From Ptychodera flava (Eukaryota; Hemichordata; Enteropneusta; Ptychoderidae), in assembly GCF_041260155.1 (NCBI RefSeq), contig NC_091929.1, positions 26,701,580 to 26,765,579 on the forward strand: a stretch of DNA of 64,000 bases. Reading direction: 5' to 3'. Below are positions 50,647-62,009 of the stretch, piece by piece (position 1 is the stretch's first letter; every line of letters starts with the position of its first letter). The notes under the pieces were generated by a model that saw only the letters and a program-made list of their open reading frames with translations, searched no databases and was not told where the DNA came from. Both the position numbers and the translations under genes were made by a program.

Positions 50647-51904
50647 TCTACAGTAGCTCCGCTGTCAGCGACGCGGAGCTTTTCAAATAGGTTGATTTTC
50701 CGTCGTCGTCCGTCGTCCGTCGTCCGTCGTCGTCGTCCGTCGTCCGTCGTCCGTCGTCGTCCGTCAACAATTGCCTTCTCCTCTGAAACCGCAAGTCCAA
50801 TTGCTTTAAAATTTTATATGCAGTTCACTTAGGGTGACCTCACTTAAGTTTGTTCAAATCGTGGTGAAATTTGCATATTTGTATTTTTGGGGCATTTTTT
50901 GCTGTTTTTGGTAAAAAATCTTCTTCTCTGAAACCGCTTGTCCGATTGCTTTAAAATTTGATATTCAGTTTACTTAGGGTAACTTCAGTCAGATTTATTC
51001 AAATTGTGGTGAAATTTGCATATTTGTATTTTTAAGGCAATTTTTGTCATTTTTGGTAAAAAAATCTTTAAAAATCTTCTTCTTCAAAACTAACAGTCAT
51101 ATAGCTTTGATATTTGGTACATATGTCCCTAGGGATGATCTATTTCAGATTTGTTCAAATTGTGCAGAAATATGCAAATTTGCATTTTTAAGGCAATTTT
51201 TGCCATTTTTGGTCAAAAATGTGTATTTCCAAAACTGCTCATCTGATATCTTTGCAATTTGGTATACAGGTTCCTACAGATTATTTAAATGATATTTATT
51301 GAAATTATGATGAAATCTGCAATTTTGTAATTTTCGGGCGATTTTTGCAATTTTTGGTCAAAAAATGTGTATTTCCAAAACTACTCATCTGATAGCTTTG
51401 AAATTTGATATACAGGTTTCTATAGATGATCTAAATGATATTTATTGAAATTATGATGAAATCTGCAATTTTGTATTTTTGGGGCAATTTTTTTCCATTT
51501 TTGGTCAAAAATGTGTTTCTCAAAAAGTACTGGTCTAACAGCTTTGAAATTTTGGTATACAGGTTCCTATAGATGAACTAAATTTGATCTTTTGAAATTA
51601 TGATGAAATCTGCAAATTTTTTTTGGGCAATTGTTACCATTTTTGGTCAGAAAATTTTATTCTTAAAAACTACTCATCAGATAGCTTTGGTTGACATGTT
51701 CTTAGGGATGGTCCGATGTGATATATTCAAAGTATGATGAAATCTTCAATTGTGTATTTTTGCAGCTACTTTAGCCACTTTTCTGGCCACTGCATTGAGC
51801 TATCAGAGATTTCCACCTTCTTCATCAACATGTGTCAAAATAGTTATTCTCCACATAAACACAGCGGAGCTATATCGGCCGCTAGGTCGCTTGTCTACAG
51901 TAGG
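50647..51904. repeat. 1.2-kb element with seven ~145-bp tandem units
   Basis: The ten bases TCTACAGTAG occur at both ends (50647-50656 and 51895-51904). Just inside, TAGCTCCGCTGT (50654) and its reverse complement ACAGCGGAGCTA (51861) form a short inverted repeat. A (CCGTCGT)n run spans 50700-50763. Seven related units follow at about 50780, 50921, 51077, 51224, 51369, 51512 and 51658, each with a stretch like AAAACTACTCATCTGATAGC then TTTGAAATTTG. No transposase frame is present. Elements with central tandem units are known among Helitron-derived repeats of bivalves and flies; membership here is not shown. Confidence 0.7.
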
Positions 51905-52539
51905 TTACCTGAAACTATGAATAGAAACTGCGACAACACTTTGACAAAAAATATCATTTCTTAGGATCTGGAAAGTTTCTTGAGAAGAGAGTCAAGTCTT
52001 TGGCTGTTTGATGATGTCTTGTGTTAACTGTACGGTGACTATTGGAAGAGTTCTTGGTCAATAACTTTGTGAACACATTTCGATCTCACATTTCACTTAG
52101 TTTTTTTCAATCTACCCACTTATCAGTCTACGATAACGCCATAAAAGGAAAGCTACTTAAATATTCATGAGTTAACTTGTTAGCCAATCAGTGAACTGCT
52201 TTTGGAAGCTCTATAGCAATTTTACACATATCTCCAGAAAGGTCCTTCTGTCGATCATGTTGATTGGTGGAAAATGGCACAATCTATTTCTATGCATGCT
52301 TTGACCTTCGATCTTGAAGCTCACCTCTGATTTTGATAATCAACCTCTGCATTCAGGCTCTATGCGGTCTGAAAGACGTGCTACCGCCCGTTTTAGCGCA
52401 AACAACCATGGTAACTATCAACTATAAGGTTAAAAGTCACCAAGACGATGCCTTTAAAACAGTCTGATAATTATGACGGTCATCGCGCGCTGTAGCTATA
52501 GCTGTCTGTCTGTCTTAGGGTTACTCGCTCGCCTTTGGC

Positions 52540-53175
52540 CCTGCGCTTGCGAGCTCGGCCAGCTGTGCCGACCAACTCGGCCAGTGGGAGAGGTTGGCCA
52601 GGAGAGGTCGGCCACTTACATATGATTGCGTATATATTCTCTTCACAGTCAGCAAATTCTTTTATACGCATGCCAATTTTATTTTGTTTGAACATTCAGA
52701 AAACAACACGAACAGGAAGACGTTCAATCAATTGTTCGGCCTCAGCGTTTCCGCAGAACGCGAGTAGGGCGTACGATCGAGAGGTACAATGTGTAGGCAG
52801 TGACGATAATCGTTGATCGTTGGATGAATAACGTTTTATGTCATGGTTTGACGGTATTAAATCGTACTGAGGTTTAAAGTTTTTTAATGGAAAGCAATGC
52901 ACCACACTGTGCACATGTGCGGCCGATGTCATCGTGTAGTTAGCATTGAAGCAAGGAGGTAGCTCCATGGTCACGACGGTGGAAGTTTGCAAGCATCACG
53001 CTAATGAATGACATAGACATCGCTTTCACATAATAACTTTGGCGGGACCTAGAAAATATGAAAACACTGTCGTTTTATCATATAACCATACTCCTACTGG
53101 CCGAGTTGGCCTACTGGCGGACCAGCTGGTCAAACTCGTAACTGGGCGAACTCGTAACTGGCCGGACCTCTCTTG
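52540..53175. repeat. Possible element bounded by TCGGCCAG motif clusters
   Basis: The left cluster (about 52552-52616) has TCGGCCAG twice plus TTGGCCAG and TCGGCCAC. The right cluster (about 53096-53170) has inverted relatives, including ACTGGCCGAGTTGG, a perfect 14-bp reverse complement of CCAACTCGGCCAGT at 52572. The intervening DNA carries no recognised gene. A run of about 16 C follows at 53183. Confidence 0.4.
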
Positions 53176-53436
53176 TATTCGACCCCCCCCCCCCCCCTCC
53201 CCCAGTCGTATGTACGAGAGACTACATCATCACTCAAGTTTTGTGTAGTGTCTTCATGAGTTTCTGGGATTTTTTTTGTGTGTTCCTGTCATCAGATATC
53301 AAGTCATCATAGCTCAAGCGTAGTTACTCTACCACCGGCCAGCCATGCCACGGCCACTCCACAAAACCATGAACATGCTGCTACATGTATACTAATATGC
53401 TTTTGCCATGCCTACAGTACGCACTACGCGAGGTTG

Positions 53437-53994
53437 CTGTCCCACGTAGCCCTGCGTACGATGCTGTGTGTTCCGCTACAGCTAATAGCCCCGCTCACCA
53501 CAGCCCTGCAAAGACCCGTACGTAGAGTTGGTGACTTCAAATCCATTTTTGGACTTGACGTAAAAAGCCAAATTACTGCCGAAATTCAGCGTTCTTGGGC
53601 CCAAGTCGTATCCCTGCCTACCTCAGCTACTCGATCGCTTCTAAAAATGCCAGTCTTTTATTCTTTTTTCGTAAATAACCGTCGATGTCGGCAACTCTCT
53701 CGCTAGCCCTGCGTACGTACGCAGTGTACGCTGTGCATTCCCTGTGTGCGTTCCTGACACAATAAAAGAATAAAAGACTGGCATTTTTAGAAGCGATCGA
53801 GTAGCTGAGGTAGGCAGGGATACGACTTGGGCCCAAGAACGCTGAATTTCGGCAGTAATTTGGCTTTTTACGTCAAGTCCAAAAATGGATTTGAAGTCAC
53901 CAACTCTACGTACGGGTCTTTGCAGGGCTGTGGTGAGCGGGGCTATTAGCTGTAGCGGAACACACAGCATCGTACGCAGGGCTACTGTCCCACG
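53437..53994. mobile_element. Foldback (Mutator-like) element with 221-bp identical arms and 10-bp target duplication
   Basis: The left arm 53447-53667 and right arm 53764-53984 are inverted copies that appear identical over all 221 bp. The element starts TAGCCCTGCGTACG and ends CGTACGCAGGGCTA. It is flanked on both sides by CTGTCCCACG (53437-53446 and 53985-53994), a 10-bp target duplication. The 96-bp centre holds another copy of the terminal motif (near 53705). No transposase is encoded, so it would be non-autonomous. Long terminal inverted repeats and 9-11 bp duplications are hallmarks of Mutator-like elements; the assignment follows from these two traits. The similar open frames on both strands are the two arms read in opposite directions. 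Confidence 0.85.
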
Positions 53995-53999
53995 GTGAA

Positions 54000-56080
54000 C
54001 AAGCATGACGATGCATGATTTGCCACGGGCGCTGTGCTACACATTTGTCATTTACTGGGCGATATATTATCATAATCTAAGTTGAAAACATCAAAAAAGA
54101 CTTAATATCACATTACACATGAAAAACTTGATTGAAATTTTACATAGTAACGACTTCATAGTAGGATTTATCGACGTTTGCAACCCGGAAGTAACTACTG
54201 TGAATTTACTGTGCGTGGTATATACGATCTCTGATTGGTCAGAACGACATGAATATTAATGTTTTATTCAAATTTGCCAGCTCCTTGTATGGCGTTATCG
54301 TAGACTGCTTATCTCTTTGTGTTAATGCTACATTGAAAGGTCCAAGCATTGTCATAAATCGCACTCAATAAAGACCATTTATGAAGGCTTTTGTTTTGAA
54401 TGCTTTCAAATGAATAGATGCGGGCGGTGAATGGCATAACAATGATTAATAACCTTCGCAGTCGGCTATGATGAATGTTTTAAAATTCATGAACTTTCAC
54501 CAAACAATGTACCCCTTTAGCATAATGTCATTTCCAAAAGAATACCTCTTGTATGTGAACTTGGTATAAGCCCTACTATCGAGCTAGTAGACGCTGCACG
54601 ACAGAAATTGTGCTCAGAAAAATTAGACCGTTATGAAAAAATAGATAACAGTTCTCAAATCGTATATTGAAAATATCGTGAAAATGTCGGTGTACATATC
54701 CGACCGGCAGCAAAATATATGCGGGTGGATACATTTAATGACAGCTGTGTTGTTGGGCCATACTGTCTTTAGACATGGCATTGATTTCGCCCGCACTTGC
54801 AGTCTGTAGAGGTGTGGTGTATATACACTGTCTCAAAATGTGTGGTTGAAACCCGTTTTGGCGTTGAAAAAACCTCTCTTTCTTAATGCCTGGTTTATTT
54901 TTAATGACGCCAGAACTGCGGATTGATTTGTGATTACATATCAGACCTAAAATTGATAGTCTTGCAAAGCTTGTGGAGCCGACAAGAAGCAGTAAATACC
55001 ATGTATGCAAAATGTATAGGAACTGTTTAGGAAGTTCTGAGCAGTGGTTGTCATGGTGACAACGTTTTATATAAAACATTCATCAACTTCAAATGACCCT
55101 GTTGGTAGTTCCAATTCAGAACATTCAAGAATATAATATCTTACCCAATGTTCGAATTTCACATAAATATACAAGACGTTCGGTTTGTCAAGAGTCGTGA
55201 CGTTTTCTCGTAAGATTATGAACTCCACGCAAAGACCTTTCTTGAATTGAAACATCTTGCGCTTGTTAAGCGTGAATTCAAATACGGATTGTTCAAGGGT
55301 CTTTGCTTTGATCACAAAATCATGTCGCTGAATTTGCATTATCTCGACTGCCGAGGGCCTGAGCAAGGCATGAGTAAACAAGCACAAAATTATAAATTAT
55401 AAATAAAAACTAAATTTGCATATATTGACTGCCGAGTGCCTGGGCAAGGCATGAGTAAACAAACCAAGTATTATAAATTATAAACAAAACTAAAATTATA
55501 ACCTATAATACTAGCTGATAATGTATTACCATCAATTTACATATTGGCGAAGACAGTGCCAGCAGTGAACCAAATTAGCACAGGCACATCGATATTGAAA
55601 TCAGCGGAAAAGTATGCATTGAAAATACAGCATCTAGACTTTTATGAACACTGAACTCTTATTTTCATGTTCCAGACAGAGCATTGACCACTTATCTTTC
55701 AAATATATATATCCCACAGTGCCCCGCAACGATGATAAGCTTATCGGTCTGCGTGGTGCAGCTCATACGAGACGACTTCCGTGGAAAGGAGAAATAAAAT
55801 AATGAAGTGTTGACATTTAAAGAAAAGAGTTGAGTCTGATAATACGACATGTAGAATATATATATGGTAGACATTAAAGTAATCCGACGATAAACGTACC
55901 TTACATAGGTTGAAATGCATGCCTGGTCTTGCATTAAAAATTATTCAACGAATTTAGAAGAAATTAACTAACTTGCATGAAACAGTATAATTGCTGTCTT
56001 TATCAAGTCTGTTCATTTCTGTACATCTATATTCTATGTTTATGTACTTGTGTGCATATAATATTTAAGTTTCATACATG
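54000..56080. other. Intergenic spacer with an 82-bp tandem duplication
   Basis: No gene was recognised. An 82-bp unit beginning AATTTGCAT occurs twice in tandem (55331-55412 and 55413-55495) with minor changes. The minus-strand frames at 54735-55079 and 55067-55387 have no recognisable features. Confidence 0.4.
55331..55495. repeat. Two-copy 82-bp tandem duplication
   Basis: Both copies contain ACTGCCGAG(G/T)GCCTG, then GCAAGGCATGAGTAAACA, then a TATAAATTATAAA stretch. Confidence 0.85.
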
Positions 56081-56089
56081 CCTGCCTGC

Positions 56090-56191
56090 TTACCTACCTA
56101 CCTACCTACCTACCTACCTACCTACCTACCTCGGAGTACCTACCTACCTACATATACATACATACATACATACATACATACATACATACAT

Positions 56192-56258
<67 letters not shown>

Positions 56259-56331
56259 TACATACATACATACATACATACATACATACATACATACATA
56301 CATACATACATACATACATACATACATACAA
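56090..56331. repeat. Compound microsatellite (CTAC)n-(ATAC)n-(AC)n-(ATAC)n
   Basis: A CTAC run (about 56090-56131) is followed by ATAC (about 56154-56209), a CA dinucleotide core (about 56208-56253) and ATAC again to 56331. Open frames across it are artefacts. Confidence 0.95.
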
Positions 56332-56339
56332 GACTGAAA

Positions 56340-58440
56340 CTTAAGTGAGACATTCTAAACACCAGCTGACTAGTAGACAAGCTATACTATACGAACAAGT
56401 AATGACAAATACGATTTGATTAAACACCCAAGACACAGGTGTTTGTATACCGTAAATAGATCTCAACGCCTGGTTAATTGTCTTCGTAATTACTGATGCA
56501 GGGGATTTATAGCCGGTTCTATTTCCTGTTTGTTTGGTTTGAAAGGAACTTTATGGCGCATAGGAAAACAGGTGCTTCTGAAGGAAAAAGGGGAAATGAA
56601 ATTAAGATGCTAAAAGGTCGAATGCCTTTCGGGCACCATTGTCTGACTCGTAGTTATGTGCGTCAGACAGACCAGTCACAGAGCACACTTAAGCTGTTTC
56701 TTTGGAATGGTTGCCTACTCAAAGCTTCTTGACATATTAATTCCAAACGGTTGATTGGATCCAACTCTTCATCTTATCACGTGAAAATGAATCATCAATG
56801 CCCAGGAAAGTATGCCAGCTTGGAAGAACAAACTTTGTCATGATATGATACATAATGTTAACAGTTTGATATATATATACCAACTTACTCACAAAGCTAG
56901 ACGCTGTTTGGATTCACCCTTGAGCTGTTTACTGGCAGGTCCGATTTTAAGAAATCAAGTGAATTAAGTAAATGTGATGTATAGACTGATTTGCACTTTT
57001 GACCTCTCCGATGTTGTGCAATTCTGTTCAATATCGCGGAAAGGGTTTAGAAAGGCTCGCTGATATAGTTTACGCGGCGGATACAACTCGCCGAAAAAAT
57101 TCCTCCTCGACAAAACCGAACCGTCCAGAGCTCTCTGAGATATGAACCTCCTCATGGCCAATATTGAAAATGTTATTGTCTCATGGTTTTAATGCAACAA
57201 TGCGTAACCTACAATCACTGGCATTACAAGAATTTGCTTTTGTTTCTTGTCCCGCTCTAAAGGTCACCCAGCCGTTTGTAATCCGCAGGGATCCCGATTG
57301 TAGAGGGCGCCCACAGTCCTGCCCAGGCTATCGCACGTTTCTGCATTACACAGACAGCAGGATACATTCAAAACACCGCCTGCACGACTTATTCGATGCA
57401 CTGCATCCGGATGTGTCTGCATCGGGTGTATGCATTTCTTTCACACAAACGTTAACTGTCATGTTTGGCGTACAGTAATCTTTCAAGTAACTATCGTTGT
57501 ACAGCTTTGTTATCAAAAAAGAGGAGAGAGAGAGAGAGAGAGAGAGCGCGAGCGCCACGGCATGTTGTATGCAAATAGTGTGCGCGTCTTGGACAGCGTG
57601 AAAGTTATGGGCCAATCAAACGTGATCTCGAGCGTAGGACACCAACATTGATTCTGGTGATAACTACAAATGTCGTCAGATAGAGAAAATAAATTATGGA
57701 GGTCACGACCTTGGAAGCTATTGAAGTGTATAGATGTGCATGATCTATAACTACATAATCGAAATTTACAAAATAAAGCCAGGTATAACAGAGACAAATG
57801 TATTATTAAGTCTTTACTGAAGGCAACTCGTTGATCAATAACTCCATGTTTGCGGCATGATTACCCAATCAGACGCAACATCTATTATCTGCAATCGATG
57901 ACAAACCAGAGTCAGCTCGGCTAATTTCAAAATTCACTGCATGCGTAAGTCTTCATCAAAGCTGGAACATGACTGCCATATCAGGTGAGGACGCAAGTAC
58001 CTGAAATGGTAATTTGTACACGTTCTGTGTCAAGTTTCTCATATTACTGCCGGTGTTCGTTTCAAAATGGTGTATGTATTTGTATAAGCTTCTATGAAAC
58101 CACATACAACAACCATATGTTCTATTCAGCCGCTTTCAACACATTTCACTTCACCAGTTGTGATCAAAGATGTCAGGCTGCACTATTTACTCAAAAACAA
58201 CTGTGGAGTTAAACCTTTTTAGCTTTCCTGGCTTTTCTACTTCCCACATTAATAACGCCACGAATTGTCAACTTGCAAGGACGAATTTTGTGAGAAAGCA
58301 AACAAATTACAAACATTGACAGAGAACGAAATGAACGAAAGAGAGACAGTTGGACGATAGACACATAGATACATAATATGAACATACCTAACTCCTGTCT
58401 ACCTACACTCATCTACCTACCTACACTCATATGTACTAAC
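56340..58440. other. Intergenic spacer
   Basis: No gene was recognised. A GA run lies at about 57522-57546. Short open frames (e.g. 57164-57478 plus) have no domain or motif. Confidence 0.35.
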
Positions 58441-58445
58441 GTATA

Positions 58446-58497
58446 CACACATACATACATACATACACACACATACATACATACATACATACATACA

Positions 58498-58529
<32 letters not shown>

Positions 58530-58558
58530 CATACATACATACATACATACATACATGC
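58446..58558. repeat. (ACAT)n microsatellite
   Basis: A long ACAT run with a few interruptions, followed by a patch of repeated GCATGC palindromes to about 58625. Confidence 0.95.
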
Positions 58559-58625
58559 GCGTATGCATGCACAGGCACGCATGCATGCATGCATCATACA
58601 TATGTTCATACATGCATGCATGCAA

Positions 58626-59787
58626 AGATACATACATTCATGATGTTAAGTTTTCTTTGTTGTAAATTGTAGGTATTTTTTTACATATTTCAACGTTATC
58701 GTCTTTCATTTGGAAATGAATGGCCCAATCGGAGCTACATGAGTCCTGCCGACTGCATTTTAAAACTTACTCTATGAAAATGCTCAACATGCGCCGACAA
58801 TCGGCTGGTAGATCGTGGTTTCAATAAATTAATGTGGTCATTGCATTGACGAGATGTCCAAGTGAGGAAATTGCTATAATAAGAATAACAAATGACCGCG
58901 ATCACACAATATAATAACATGAACTTCGTAAAATGGGTCAGCGAATTAAGTTTGAATTCATGATGGTGGCGGCAATTTAGAGTTCACATTTTCGCTATCA
59001 GTAGTTCTCAGTCGGATTTTCTCAAGGGTCTGTGTTTTGTGGTAAATTGCTTTATATTGACAACTCAAGAACACGCCCGCCATCAACGCACAAATACATC
59101 AAGAAAAGTGTTAAATCAGCTGTTTATGACAAGAGATGGCGCTTTCCCTTTTGTGCAGTATTCACGCTGCACGCACATTAATCATACTTCAACCTTTACC
59201 TGCGCACAATAGATTACTAGGGAGCGCCACACTCGGATTTGCGCACTGGCAGCCGTTCGTGACAAATTACAAAATTGCAACAAAAGAACACAATGACAAT
59301 TAACATAACAATACATCCTACACATCGTTTTCGGCGTTATTTTTATTTAAGGTTATCTCACATTAATGTGTTGCAAATTTATAATCAGATGTGCCAGGTC
59401 ATTTTAAATGCTGTGTAGAAACAAGGTGAGATTATCTATCGTTTTTCCCCTAAAATGTTTTACAGAACCCCGTAGTGGGTACGGTGTTGTAGCGGATGTG
59501 TATAGACGATATTCAATTACACTACTTCTCTGTTCCCCCGGGGGATAATTGAATGTAAGACATGACTAGACTGATAAATTGGTGAGCTACAATATCTAAT
59601 ATTATCAGGATATGCTTCAATCTCTGGAAATCAATTATAATTTGTCGTCCCTCTCTCTCCATTAACTTCAGATGATATCAACGGATATCTCAACGGGGTT
59701 GCATGTAAATCAATAACAGGTTTTCACCAACACAAGTTTCGGCAATGCAAAATCACATCTGATGTTATGTAAATGACATATACGGTG

Positions 59788-59789
<2 letters not shown>
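58626..59789. other. Intergenic spacer
   Basis: No gene, repeat family or clear signal was recognised in this stretch. Confidence 0.35.
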
Positions 59790-59870
<81 letters not shown>

Positions 59871-59908
59871 CACACGAGTAATGTACTTTGCATATATTAT
59901 ATATAGAT

Positions 59909-59965
<57 letters not shown>

Positions 59966-60095
59966 GTAATGTACTATGGGTATATATTATATATATATAT
60001 ATATATACATATACTTACATATACTTGTAATATATACACGTATATACATGATCTTTACTATGCATATGTATATATCAATATATATATATATATAC
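59790..60095. repeat. Cluster of (AT)n tracts
   Basis: Several AT tracts separated by short unique pieces. Two of the pieces share GTAATGTACT (near 59877 and 59967), so the cluster probably grew by local duplication. Confidence 0.9.
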
Positions 60096-60347
60096 ACAAT
60101 ACATTAGCACATAAACTACGCTATGCACGTAACGTGAAAATTGCCCTTTTTCCCGCCAAAAAATTAACATTGGAATCTTGGCGTACTGAGCAGACACTCA
60201 AAATTCAAGAAGCCAAAGAGTCGCGTCGTTTGTATGTACTTAGTGACAACCCGGTGAAAATGCCCGGGCCTATTCACTGCGGATTACATTATTGTATATA
60301 GTTATAGCCGCGTTACACAATAGTTAAAACTCCCGCTTCGTAAATAC

Positions 60348-60587
60348 GTGCACGTTTTGTCCTTGGTGAGCGATCATGATAAAGAATGGAAAATGGCGCC
60401 TTCCCAGCCCTTTCTTAAGACGGAGTCACATTCTGCCAGTTACTATAAAATTTTAAAAGCTGATTTGAAATCATTTTTTAAAAAGTTGTCTCAGGAAGTT
60501 ACACCTGGGGAAATGTCGACCTTCTTGTCCCGTCAAGAGTTAATTCCTCGAGAAACGAATACTAAATTCATGTACCATCTATACTGA
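60348..60587 (+). other. Unrecognised coding-like open frame
   Basis: An open frame whose later part reads like a soluble helical protein (SASYYKILKADLKSFFKKLS is one stretch). The first ATG that fits a start is at about 60392. A second frame just upstream (about 60105-60301) also has unbiased composition. Neither matches a family I know, and neither has clear splice sites. It could be a lone exon, an old gene fragment or chance. Confidence 0.2.
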
Positions 60588-61117
60588 AGAAACACCTTTT
60601 TCATTCACTACTTACAAAACGCGGAATCGCGAGAAGCGGATACCGTTTCGGGGAGGGGGAGGGGTGGGGGTTGGAGTTCTTTCAACTCTTGAAAATTTAC
60701 TTTCACGTTGGCAACGATCATCAACTTCCTGTTAAAAGAGCGGCGTTTTCCCGATCCATTTCAAAAGATTAAGAGCCATTTCCATGAAAAGTAGCCAATA
60801 GGAGGGGTCTAAAATTTTCCCCGAAACAATAGTTTATAGACCTAGACGGTGACTGCCAGCTTTGTCGTAAGAAGAGGCGGGTAAAACAAAAACAGCTGGA
60901 CGGTGTCAGCGTCAAAGTAATACAGAGTATCACACCAGCTGTGGCAATTAATAATCTTCAAAATCTTCAAAAAGTTTATCTTTGCAATGTGAATTTCGTA
61001 AATGGGCCAGGCTCGACTAGCGTAAAGCTATATTTCTGGCTTCGTATTACCATTGATTTGTAAATTTTGCATCTGCCTTTCATTGCATGTGAAGTTTATT
61101 ATTTTTCATATCATGGT

Positions 61118-61122
<5 letters not shown>

Positions 61123-61208
<86 letters not shown>
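61123..61208. repeat. (AT)n microsatellite
   Basis: About 43 AT dinucleotides, roughly 800 bp upstream of the SLC10 start codon. Confidence 0.95.
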
Positions 61209-61211
<3 letters not shown>

Positions 61212-62009
61212 GTATATAAAATCTGTTCTGAATGACTGGTTTCTGATTAGTATTTATAGAGCTTACGATATAAAGCCTTATCATGTTGAACTGCACAGTC
61301 CGAGTCTAAACATTCATCAAACTGGATGACATGACAATAAAACCCGACTTGTGTGACGCAACGGGCAACAGTATATTGTCCTCAAAGGATTTTGAACTAT
61401 AGAGGTCTCGGTGGGCGATGAAGAATGTTTAGTTCTTATGAAAATTGAATTTCAATATAGTGTCCGTTTGCTTCAGAAGCCTTACATTTGCTGTGTAAAC
61501 AGCGGCAAAATTTGCTGTCTTGATGGCAAGTCTAAATGACGCCATTTTGAAACATGTCAGTCCATTTAAAGACATAGAATATTGGCTAAAACGTAACGCT
61601 TATATCTTAAACATAACAGTGCCTTCTCTAAAGAAACTAAACACTGGTCTGTAAAAGGGGCGCCTGCGTATGTAAAAGTTTATTGCACTTTTATTGTTGA
61701 CTTGATGCACCTAGATATCGTGCATGAAATATATTGTTTGTAAACAAGAAAGTCGCACAGGCGACGACTGCCCTCCTTTAACTACTGTCATCTTCCGGTC
61801 TGTGTTCCTAAACCAACCAATTCTCATATAGCAATGCTCGTTTTGAAACTTTTGACGTAGAGTGACATAACCCGACTGAAAAAAAAACCCATTGCAACGA
61901 CGAAAAAAGGGTCACAGCGAAAAACTGATGTATAATATTTCATCTCGAATCATATATTCTCTGTTCTAGGGTTTTGATAATTGGACGGAGATATCAATAT
62001 ACTTTCAAG
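61209..62009 (+). promoter_or_regulatory. Upstream region of the SLC10-type gene
   Basis: This is the stretch between the AT tract and the start codon, and it probably contains the promoter. No TATA box or start site can be placed. The start codon context CAAGATGGCGG resembles the vWA gene start and the YY1 consensus. Confidence 0.3.

Noticed and set aside
53278-54006. Two similar frames (142 and 121 codons) on opposite strands, looking like a duplicated gene
   Set aside because: They are the two inverted arms of the foldback element read in opposite directions; no known protein family is matched.
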